Shown one piece after another: positions 49,290 through 58,956 of a DNA stretch of 64,000 bases. Position 1 is the first letter of the stretch; each line of letters begins with the position of its first letter. The stretch comes from Parietaria judaica (lineage: Eukaryota > Streptophyta > Magnoliopsida > Rosales > Urticaceae). The position numbers and the translations under genes were made by a program. Location of the stretch: positions 25,539,056 to 25,603,055 of the forward strand of contig OX940868.1 of the NCBI GenBank assembly GCA_954871525.1. The letters run 5' to 3'. The notes beneath the pieces are model-generated. The model had not been told where the DNA came from. It worked only from the letters and a program-made list of their open reading frames with translations, and made no database searches.

Positions 49290-49760
49290 ATGCCACATGG
49301 ACTTGCTAGCTTAGATTGCGATGTATGCGCCCCGGCTGCTCAATCGAATCGACGACTGTCCCCACAGGCCAACACGAGTCTTTTCAATGTACTTTGTCCT
49401 CACTCGCACGCTTCCCGAGAAACTTCCCAGGAGGTGATTGATCCAAAGCCAAGCACGCTTAACTTTGGAGTTCCTATGAACGGGCTACTGAAAAGAAGAT
49501 GCATCTTGTTGACATAGGTAGTACTAATCAATTCATTTAAGCCTCAACGACCATACAGTCCCATACCTGTATGATCTCCGATAACAGTGTAGTCCAATAC
49601 CTGCACGGCTGCACAGTCTCGGGAACGTCTCATCAGCACATTCCCTTACCTAGGCGATGCGGGACTGCACAGCTTACCCGGTCTTACCCTCGTGGCTCAC
49701 GGGATTAGTGACTGTCACAAATAAACCGAGTTTAAAATTTAGATGGAAAAGTTGGTCAAC
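49290..49760 (-). mobile_element. Cassandra-like TRIM fragment, copy 2
   Basis: Homologous along its length to 7,770-8,200. On the minus strand, 49,488-49,418 resembles 5S rRNA with GTTAAGCGTGCTTGG and CCTGGGAAGT, closer to true 5S than copy 1. Shared LTR wording includes the CCTAGGCGATGCGGGA block at 49,650 and TCGGGAACGTC. No complete LTR pair or primer site is visible. Confidence 0.68.
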
Positions 49761-50323
49761 CTTTAAAGTGATGCTAAATACTTTTGCTGCTATCATTTCC
49801 CGTTTAGCTCATGCAACATCAATTAACCATACATTATATACTCATGCTGCGATTATCCACGTATATATTATCAACTTAAATTGATATAATATTAATAAGT
49901 CATGTAAAAAGTAAAGGAAATCTCATATAAGGTCAAAAAGTCAAAATCTATCCTTGCTCTCTTTTCTTTTCCCGTGTGTCAGCCATAAGCATATCATTGG
50001 TGGTCGGAATACATGAATTTGAACACTAAATGACATTTGCCGCGCCATTTCTCTTCAAAACTTAAGCTATATATTGATACATTGCTCTCTGGATTGGGCG
50101 AGACAAAGCGGGAACCGATCAGTGATCAGCCTTTGAACAAGCCAGAGCGAGCTTCAACATATATACTAGGGTTTCACAAAAGAACCATTTATATATATAT
50201 ATGCATATTAATATATGTATGTGTATGCAAACTTGTAGTAAACTCTCACATTGAAACGCACACAAAGATGTTACTAGTAGTCTAGCGCCAACTAATTTGA
50301 AGGTCATGGCATTACGTGTTTTT

Positions 50324-50326
<3 letters not shown>

Positions 50327-50370
<44 letters not shown>

Positions 50371-50579
50371 GAATGGTGAGATGGGCATCCCCAGAACCAA
50401 CCCACCAATCTCCGGCCACTTGTCATCAATGCTCTTCCACCGGAGACCTCTCTCTCTCTCTGTCTCTTTATGGACGCGTTTCTCTTGCTTTTCCAACACC
50501 TGCTCTCTCTCCACTGGCGAAACGTTCCTCCACCACCCTCTCCATATCATTATATGGAACCAGCCTCTCTCTCTCTCTG
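50327..50579 (+). promoter_or_regulatory. Three CT/GA tracts upstream of the LEC2-like start
   Basis: (CT)21 at 50,327-50,368 and shorter tracts at 50,448-50,466 and 50,564-50,578, all within 300 bases of the ATG. GA/CT repeats are bound by BPC proteins, and in Arabidopsis LEC2 a GAGA-containing repressive element in the promoter attracts Polycomb. Position and composition fit, but function here is inferred. Other upstream DNA (49,761-50,326) shows no gene. Confidence 0.5.
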
Positions 50580-50619
50580 AATCACACTGCTACAATCTCG
50601 GAGCTGCAACGCCTCTACC

Positions 50620-53600
50620 ATGAACAACCAAGGTTTCCCGAGCTACGCCTCAACCACGGCTCATCACGTGCAATACTTCACCGCTCACTCGCCACCGGTG
50701 ACGGGTAACAGCCACCTGCCCGCCTACCAGCACGTAACGGTGCTGCTGTCGGAGGCAGAAAAGAAGAGGGTACTGGGTGCTTGGACGGCCAAGCTCGCGC
50801 GGACCAAGCGCAGAATGGCGCGTCACGTCCGAGCCAATCTCAAACCCTCCGCCACTCTTCATCGCTGCTCGAATTCCTCGTCTTCGCCTTCTTCTTCACA
50901 TTCTCCTTCTTCTTCTTCGCCAAGTGATCATACTAAAGGGTCGGTTTCCTTAGACGTCGCGATGGAAGATAACGATAGCGATAACAGCGCCAATATTCAA
51001 ACTGAGAAGGACGTTGATCTCTACAGTTTCTGTACTCCTGACAACAAGGTTAAGCTTTTGGACTTATTCTTTTTTGTTTTTCTTCGTTTCTACTCGTACG
51101 GTGAGCGTTTTTCAGTTTTTATATGTCGTCGGGTTTGAACGACGATACCGGCTAATAATATTCGATGGGCCCGGCAGAGACTGAGAATGGTGCTGAAGAA
51201 GGAGCTGAAGAAGAGCGACGTTGGGTCATTGGGAAGGATTGTCCTTCCTAAGGTTCTGAGACTAGTCCTTGTCTTTAACCCATGAACTGAAATTGAATGT
51301 TATTGCTTTGGAAACTTTCTCTTCTTTTATTTGTTTGCACTTTTCCTTTTTAGGGAAAACAAAAAGTGATTATGATTGACTTCTAAACAATCTATTTTCT
51401 ACTTGTTTCCTCTTATTTGGCTGACTAATTAGTAGTCTTGAGACTCTTGACTATATTTTTCATCGTCACCTATTGAACTTTTTAAAATATATATTTAATC
51501 TCATTGCAATATCATTAATTTTATTAATAATATATATATGGGATAATAGCGGCATAAGTCCTCAACCTTTACTCAACTGGGGCGGCATAGCCCCAACCCC
51601 ATTTAATAGCGGTATAAGTATCAAAAGATGATTTCCGTCCATATTTGAGTAACGGAAGTAGTCCAACGTTTGCACGGTCAGCTTCTCGTCAACGTGGACG
51701 CCACGTAATCCGACATGTCACCATACACGTCATCCTCGTGTCATCAAATTTAATGCAAAATTAAGGGTGATGGAGGGATTCAATTAATTTTGCATTAAAT
51801 TTGATGACACGAGGATGACATGTATGGTGACATGTCGGATTATGTGGCGTCCACGTTGACGAGAAGCTGACCACGCAAACGTTGACTACTTCCGTTAGTC
51901 AAATATGGACGGAAATCATCTTTTGGTACTTATATCGCTATTAAATGAGGTTGGGGCTATGCCGCCCCAGTTGAGTAAAGGTTGAGGACTTATGCCGCTA
52001 TTATCCCTATATATATATATATATATATATATATTCACATGATCAAGATTTCTCTTTATTCACTTGATTATTTTCTTAATAAAATAAATGAATAGTATGT
52101 TGTGAATAGTGTCACACTTTCAGACCAAAATATATAGTGTAACTATTGAAGTCTCATGGGAACACTTTTGGTATGATAATAATAAATCATAATAAGTTTA
52201 GTATGATTTTGGTACATTAATATATACAATATTACATTCACTTTCAGAGAGAAGCAGAGAACAAACTCCCGATCATCGGCGACAAAGAAGGCGCACAAGT
52301 AGTGATCAAAGACATATATTCCAACAACCAATGGCCTTTAAGATACAAGTAAGATTTTTATCAAACGACATTAAAATAATATGAGTATTATTTTATTTTA
52401 TTTTATTTTTCTTTTGTGTTATTAAAATTTTAAGCCTATTTTATTCATTTTTTATAAGGTATTGGTCAAATAACAAGAGCAGAATGTACGTCCTTGAAAA
52501 TACAGGTAAAAACCCCAATTGGTTATTTTGATTCAAAATTAAAATATTATTAATTCTCACATTTATTATGAGTAATGACGTTAATAATAATAATCAGTGA
52601 TTGACAATGCAACAGGAAATTTTGTGAGGCAGAATGGGCTGGAAATGGGAGATTCCATCACTCTTTACGAGGACGAATTCAAAAATCTCGTGAGTCTTTC
52701 TTTGGAACTAGCCAGTTTATAATTTTAGAATTTGAATGCTAAACGTAAAAAGACAAAAGAAATAATTTTAAATCGAGAGATTAATAAAAGAGGTAATGAG
52801 TTTTAATATAAATTTATCTAATGACATCTTGTAAATAAGTTAAAAGTGATGATGTATAATTTCGCTATAATTACAGCTACATAAACATATCACTTAAGAA
52901 AGAAAGAAAAATTGAAAAAAAAAAAAAAAAAAAGAGATAAGCTTACATAAATTCATCAACGAAGTGCTTTAACTTTTATAATTTAGTCTGCCAAACATTT
53001 GCAAATGCATAAGTTTATTAAATATTCAAATTTAATTATACAGTAGAACTTTGTTAAAAATTAATACTCGATAAGATAATAATTTTGTATCGTCCGGACT
53101 CTAATGAACATGATAAAAAAAATTCTGGATAAATTAATAAACTTAATACAACAATATTATTTTTTACCTGATAATTTATTTATTAGAATGATCATAAAAA
53201 TGTAGCATTAATTATAATTATTAGTTTACTATGATAAATAATTTATTTATTCTCTCTTAATAATTGTTATTAAATAATTTATAAAGTTTGAGAGTACTAT
53301 ATATTTGTATCTCTAGCTCTCATTAATTGTAGTTCACTAATCAACGTGAACATTAAAAATGAGGCTTTTATTTTATATATATATATATATATATATATTA
53401 CGTATACAATTTCTGTTGTTTATTTCATGTATCCTCTTGAATGATTTCTTTTTGCATGGTGAAAACAGTACGTCGCGATGGAAAAAGGGAACAAAATTAA
53501 ATCATCAACATCCGAGGCCCCATGCAAAAGCAGCAAAAACGACGTCCTCAATTGCACCACTGAGACTGCCGGAAACGGCAGCTTGTACTCGCTCGTCTTT

Positions 53601-53969
53601 GCTAGCAAGATCGACGAAGACACAGCTTCGCCGGAACTATTCTTAAACAAACAACCGGACGCTGTTCATTACAGCTGCGACACCTATCTGTCCGATGAAA
53701 TCACCGACCACACCGTCGGCGATTCAGCTAATAGTTGCGCGGGACAGTGGGAGAATGAAGTCAAATGTGCTTCTCTGTCAGATTTCGTGCATGATGTTGC
53801 TCTCGCTGACGGAGGATATGGAGGTCAGCCTCCACATCCAGCCTCGGCAGTGGATGAGCGTTTTTTCGATGATTGTTACGGTGAGCTCGACATGTTGCCG
53901 GAGGCCAACGGGTATAGATACTACGAGTATCTCGCTCTGTCTGACGCCATAGTAAGTGAAAACCCTTGA
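50620..53969 (+). CDS. LEC2: LEC2-like B3-domain transcription factor, six exons
   Basis: AFL-clade B3 factor, a nuclear activator of embryo and seed-maturation genes that binds RY (CATGCA) sites. Exons: 50,620-51,048; 51,178-51,252; 52,248-52,348; 52,459-52,505; 52,616-52,689; 53,469-53,969, all GT-AG, giving 408 residues. Arabidopsis LEC2 also has six exons but about 363 residues. A basic B2-like stretch (LARTKRRMARHVR) lies at about residues 68-80. The B3 domain spans about 144-250, with KKSDVGSLGRIVLPKREAE, WSNNKSRMYVLENTG and LYEDEFKNLYVAM, closer to LEC2 than to FUS3 or ABI3. The C-terminus (250-408) is acidic and may activate transcription. Introns 2 and 5 hold MITEs. Orthology is judged from the B3 sequence and gene structure only; a FUS3-like role cannot be excluded. 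Confidence 0.88.
51540..52007. mobile_element. Long-hairpin MITE copy 2, inside LEC2-like intron 2
   Basis: Same family as 6,121-6,557, with arms of about 220 bp that pair almost perfectly. It starts GGGATAATAGCGGC, ends GCCGCTATTATCCC, and lies between TA repeats. It has a slightly larger centre (a block with GGGTGATGGAGGG) than copy 1. It makes up nearly half of the 995-bp intron. Confidence 0.85.
53041..53297. mobile_element. Emigrant-like (pogo/mariner) MITE relic in LEC2-like intron 5
   Basis: The left end CAGTAGAACTTTGTTAAAAA and following TTAATACTCGATAA wording resemble the Emigrant/pogo-type ends known in many plants. The right end (TTATAAAGTTTGAGAGTAC) is a degenerate inverse. TA lies on both sides. 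No coding capacity. Confidence 0.45.
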
Positions 53970-54732
53970 GATGTATCTGGAGGAAATTACTTGTCCATGT
54001 TCTATGATTTGTCTCAGTCTCACCGTGAATAGCCTTTTACATATGAAAATTGAAAGTAGTTTATATATTTAAATAGTATTCCCGATTATGCTTCGGTTCA
54101 GTCTATCTGTATGACGTTTATATGATATATCTTAATAGTTATTTTTGTTATGTACAATTATCTTAATATAGTATTTTTTTTAATATACTATATAGTATTT
54201 TTTTTTTTAAGAGAACTATATAGTATTTCTTAATATAGTATTTGGTTTATGGTATACAGAGAGAGGGCCTGCCTAGGGCCTCGAAATTTGGGGGCCTCCC
54301 AAAAAATAAATTAATATGTATATAACTAGTCGAATAAAAAAAAATTAACTAAAAGTTTTGAAAAAAATCGAACTGAAATTCTAATTTCAATTCCAAACTG
54401 AAACCCCTTAGCAAAAATATATTTTTAAAAAATCGAATTAGGAAGGTAATACAAAATACCTAAAAGAAATATTAAACAAGCTCTATCCCTAACCTAATTG
54501 GTGGACGACATCACGACATTCGCGAAATCGAAAGAGTCATAGACGGCAGGAAGTGACACCGGCGCCGGGGATTGACAATTATTTCTAGCTATGAAGGAGT
54601 ATACGCATTACGATGAAGAAATGCGGATATGGATACCGGTACTCTGTTTTAATTGCATTCTGACTACTAATTGGTAAATATAATTATTCGGATACCGATA
54701 ATGCAACAATAGGATGTTACAACTATACCGAT
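53970..54732. other. 3' flank of the LEC2-like gene and AT-rich DNA
   Basis: Probably begins with the 3' untranslated region. A GAGGGCCTGCCTAGGGCCTCG block at 54,264 looks like a lone transposon end. No other gene. Confidence 0.45.
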
Positions 54733-55508
54733 TAGGGTTGAAACCGGGTAAATTTTTTTTGGGTTTTTTCAATACCTGAAACCCAAACCTGGATTTCCGG
54801 GTTTTGACTTTTCAAATCTGAACCCGGTTTTTTAAAGACAAAACCCAAAAATTCAGGTTCGGGTAATTCCCTTGTTTTTATTTGAAAACCCGGATTTTTA
54901 ACCCGAACCCGATTTTTTTTTTTTGTTGTTGATAAAAACAACTACAAAGCCATTAATACATAATATTACTAAATCTTAAATACAACCTAACTTTTAGTGA
55001 ATATAGGAGGTCCTTTTAGGGTATCAATGTTATTTATAAACATTGTACCGAGCAAAAAAATAGTTTATAACTTTGTAAAAATATATTAAATATTTATTTA
55101 AATATCCGGGTTTTAGTTACCTACTAACCGGGCTTCGGGTCTTATAACTCAAAACCAAAACCCGAAACCAGTTTTAATCCGGTTGCAGGTTTTTAAAAAT
55201 CGGCGACGGTTTAACCCGGTATAAATTCGGTTTTGGTTTTTTTAAACCGGTTTCGGTTAAAAAGCCGCATTTACGAGTTTTATTTACAAGCCTACTTCAA
55301 CTAAGGCTCAAATCGGGTATAAAACTCGAAACCCTAAACCCAAAACCGGCTTTATAACCCGAAACCCAAAACCGGTTTAATCCAGTTGCGGGTTTTTTAA
55401 AATTTGGTTTGGGTTTAATCGGATTTAATTCGGTTTCGGCTTTTTAAAACTGGATTTAGTCCTGTTTCGGTTAAAAACCTGCATTTACGGGTTTTATTTA
55501 CAGGACTA
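54733..55508. mobile_element. hAT-like element with many CCGGGTT/AACCCGA words
   Basis: Left end TAGGGTTGAAACCGGG. Right end read inward TAGTCCTGTAAATAAAACCCG. Flanks ATACCGAT (54,725-54,732) and ATACCACA (55,509-55,516) agree at 5 of 8. Both ends are dense in CCGGGTT, AACCCGAA and AAACCGGTTT, as in hAT subterminal repeats. The right terminus seems duplicated: the phrase GTTTTATTTACA(A/G)G(C/A)CTA occurs near 55,290 and at 55,508. No transposase remains. Confidence 0.6.
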
Positions 55509-55968
55509 ATACCACATTTATGTGTCTTGGTGTGATACTTTGCTTGCTTAGTTTAAATTCGTTGAGTGCTTAGTGTAGGTTTGCATACGAGATTTGGTTT
55601 ACACGGAAGGGTGGTCGTGTTTGAGTGTACACGGCGCCGCACAAGGTCAAAAAATTCAGGTACGAAATTTACCCTGTGACAGATACTATATATAAGACAA
55701 ATACAATAAAAATCAATAAAAAAGTACATGTCTTACATATAATATAATAGTATTGGTACTTTGTTCAAATAAAAAGATTGAAACTTATCGGTGCTTTTTC
55801 TATGATTATTGATACTTTTGCCGGGGTTATACAGTTATCGTCCGTGCGACATGTCGTTTATCTAAACCCAGATAGGATCTTCGTCCACATTCTCTACAAA
55901 GAACAAGATAAGATCGCACCCTCAGCGACTGAGCAGTGAGCTCCCAAACCAACCTCTCTCTCTCTCCA
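55509..55968 (+). promoter_or_regulatory. Upstream region of the plastid uS5 gene
   Basis: No gene. A TATATATAAGAC block at 55,687 is too far from the ATG to be a sure TATA box. The leader ends in a (CT)n run just before the ATG at 55,969. Confidence 0.35.
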
Positions 55969-58037
55969 ATGGCGATGGCAACCGCCACAGCAATGGCGGC
56001 GTTCTCCTCCCTCTCCGTCCGCTCCTCCCCTCGCCACCTCCCCACCACCTCCTCCTCCGCCGCCGTCAAGCCCTTCTCCGCCCTTTCGCTCCGGCGCTCC
56101 GTCCGAGCCAGCGCCGGCCCCGAGGCCGAGACCATCTTCATGACCGACCCCGACGCCGAGGAGTTCGACGAGCTCTTCGAGCCGCCCGAGGCGCCGGAGG
56201 GCTTCGTCCCGCCGCCGTCGTTCGACGAGGGGCCGATGGAGACGGAGGAGGAGATCGCCGCCGCGTACGAGGAGATCTACGGGCCCGCGTACAGCGGCGT
56301 CTCCGTGCTGGGCAACGACGTGTACGTGATGGACGCCAAGGGCAAGAAGGTGGGCGGCTTCGGCTCCGGCGCGCCGAAGAAGGAGAAGGTGCGCGACGGC
56401 TTCGACGAGAGGGTGGTGCAGGTGAGGAGGGTGACGAAGGTGGTCAAGGGAGGGAAGCAGCTCCATTTCCGGGCCGTCGTGGTGGTCGGAGACAAGAAGG
56501 GTCAGGTCGGGGTCGGTGTCGGAAAGGCCAAGGAGGTCATCGCGGCTGTTCAGAAGTCCGCCGTCAATGCCAGGAGGAACATCATCACTGTTCCCATGAC
56601 CAAGTACTTGACCTTCCCTCATAGGTATGCTCTTCATGCCTTTTCGCTTCATGTATTAGTAGTTGCCAGCCCCGTCGCGGCCCAGCGGGCCGAGCCATGT
56701 CGCTGGAGTTCGCGGCCGCGGCTTCCGCAGCTGGGGTAAGCTCGCGGCCCGAGTATCTGCGAGCTTCACTTCTACTTTCAGAGGTGGTAGCCCGGGTTGG
56801 CCAGCCGCGACCGCTTTTGCAGGCTCGAACCCGAACATACTGAGAACCATGTCCATTTCTTATGTGCACAAGCAGAAGATTATGGCTTTTGCTAATGTAG
56901 AATTTCACTGTGTTATTATAGCTCTGGTTTAAGCCATTCTTGGTCGATTGGGTAGTTTCCTGTAGGTTCAGGATATTGACATTTGGACTAGACTGGCAAT
57001 AGAGACGAGGCTCAAACTCAAAGTTACCGAGAATCAGAATCGTGTTCGTTTGCCATGTGATACAAGTAAAAGATTCTGTTTTCGTCTCTTTAGAAGTATT
57101 GAGTGTCATAGTACTCTGTGGGAGGAGCGTGATACGTGAGTGCAACACTTTTTCACTCGGTTGAGTATTTGGAATACAAGTCTGAGCCCCACGACATACA
57201 AAATATATAAAAACGCGCGCCCAACGCTAAAAAGGTTACCGGCATTTGGTTTGATGATGTTGAAATTGCTCGAGAACAGTTCACCGCTCTTGTTTCTAAT
57301 CTGTAGTTTGATCATTATTCGTGTCCTATGGGGACATACAAGTTACTTTTCTCGGATACATTATGATTATTCGAAACTCGAGTATTGTGGCTTTATGTTA
57401 CTGGAAATTCGCGTACCTTGAACCATCTTCATTTCTTATTCACTTACCTCTCAAGATGAATGTCATTTACTTATTATGCTTAGTGTATCTGCATCTGACT
57501 CGTTAATTACCAGCGTTTTGGTTCGGTGATGCTGGCGAATCAGAATTGCCCTGAGAACAGCCCTCAGCTCCGTCGTTTCTTATTTAGGATACAGGGTCTG
57601 GTCTGTCTACATTGTGTGATTCCGATTTTGGTCACTGTGGCTATATGTAACCAGGAATTCAACTTCCCTCTTTGTCTGTTTGGGGATTCTGTTAGATATT
57701 TCAGTCGTTATTAGAGCGTTCTAGAGTTTGAGGTGGTTATCGTTGCTCATACTTTCGACTTGAATCTGTCTTCTTAATTTGTTGCAGATCAGAAGGAGAC
57801 TTTGGGGCGGCGAAGGTGATGCTGAGACCGGCTTCCCCCGGAACGGGGGTGATTGCGGGAGGGGCGGTGAGGATCGTGCTGGAAATGGCGGGAGTGGAGA
57901 ATGCGCTGGGCAAGCAGCTGGGAAGCAACAACGCTCTCAACAACGCCCGAGCCACCGTCGTCGCCGTGCAGCAGATGAGGCAGTTCAGCGAAGTGGCTCT
58001 CGCCCGTGGCATCCCAATGGAAGAGCTTTGGAAGTGA
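55969..58037 (+). CDS. RPS5: Plastid ribosomal protein uS5 (30S subunit S5), nuclear-encoded
   Basis: Component of the chloroplast 30S ribosomal subunit near the mRNA entry site. Exons 55,969-56,624 and 57,788-58,037 (GT-AG, phase 2), 301 residues. Residues 1 to about 47 are Ser/Thr/Arg/Ala-rich with few acids, a plastid transit peptide, with RRSVRASA near the likely cleavage site. Residues 50-145 are an acidic plant-specific extension. The S5 N-terminal dsRNA-binding fold runs from about 146 to 212 ([26 protein letters not shown]), and the C-terminal domain from about 220 to 300 ([21 protein letters not shown]). Bacterial S5 is about 165 residues, and the excess fits transit peptide plus extension. 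The start is the first true ATG; the open frame extends upstream without one. Intron 56,625-57,787 holds only small meaningless open frames. Confidence 0.95.
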
Positions 58038-58956
58038 AGTGACTCTGCACTTCTCAACACCCTTGCAACTGAGGAAATGCCATCTTAGACGTACATTTAG
58101 CATCAACAAGTGCTTGTAAGAGTTTATTTTTTATTTTTTTTTGTCCCAAATCTGTATTTTTGTATTTTGTTAGTTGAGATTTGTGTACACTCAATCTTTG
58201 ATCAACTGCATTTTTCAACCATTGTGCTTGAGAATGAGAGGTCTGTTCACTGTAACCATTTGATTCTGGATTACTCTTTAATCGGACAGTTTTATGGAAT
58301 ATATGACCCACAGAATAAGTCAAGAAACATGTCGTAGACAGATGTTTGAAATTGATTGGTTTAGTCGGAAAAGACGGTTACGTTCCAACGTAACGATCGA
58401 TCGATTACTCAATATATAACAGCTCTACTGGTTAGATGATTAGGTCAATACGAGTCATAAGAGAAACTTCACTTGCGGAACCGCCGCCGAAGATTCATTG
58501 CCTATTTCCGAGAAAGAGAGAGAGAAGAGAGATTGTAAAGCGAGCTTGCACGGGTGTGAGATTGAATTTTGTCATTTGAATCACTTAATCTCTAAGTATA
58601 TTTAAGAGACATCGAGCTAATAAAAATAGCTGCCGATAATCATTTACTAAATTTATCGTTCTCGTAAAGAAAGAGATTGAGCTCGATAAAGATTCGACTC
58701 AATTCCCGCTACAAGAGCCGTTTTGGACCGCAACAGTCAACTGAGAATGAAAGGTATGAATATTTTTATTTGGTTTGAGAAATTGTGTAAGCATACATTG
58801 CTTAATCACTAGTCCAATTGACTTCTAAAACAACGAAGGGCATTAAAGTAATTGTAAAATCTTCACCAGAAGAAATTGCATAAAATTCCATTTCTATGAC
58901 TAACAAAAAAAACTGTCTTCAGCAGAAAAAGTAGAGCATCAATGTGTGTGGTTACG
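58038..58956. other. Convergent intergenic region between uS5 and LEUNIG-like genes
   Basis: Holds the 3' untranslated regions of both genes, which point at each other with 919 bp between stop codons. At 58,380-58,740 there is a non-coding block with GA-rich wording (58,515-58,535). Nothing else is recognised. Confidence 0.5.

Noticed and set aside
55894..56652. 252-codon open frame antisense to uS5
   Set aside because: It is a GC-rich shadow of the real exon, with low-complexity His/Leu/Arg wording and no domain.
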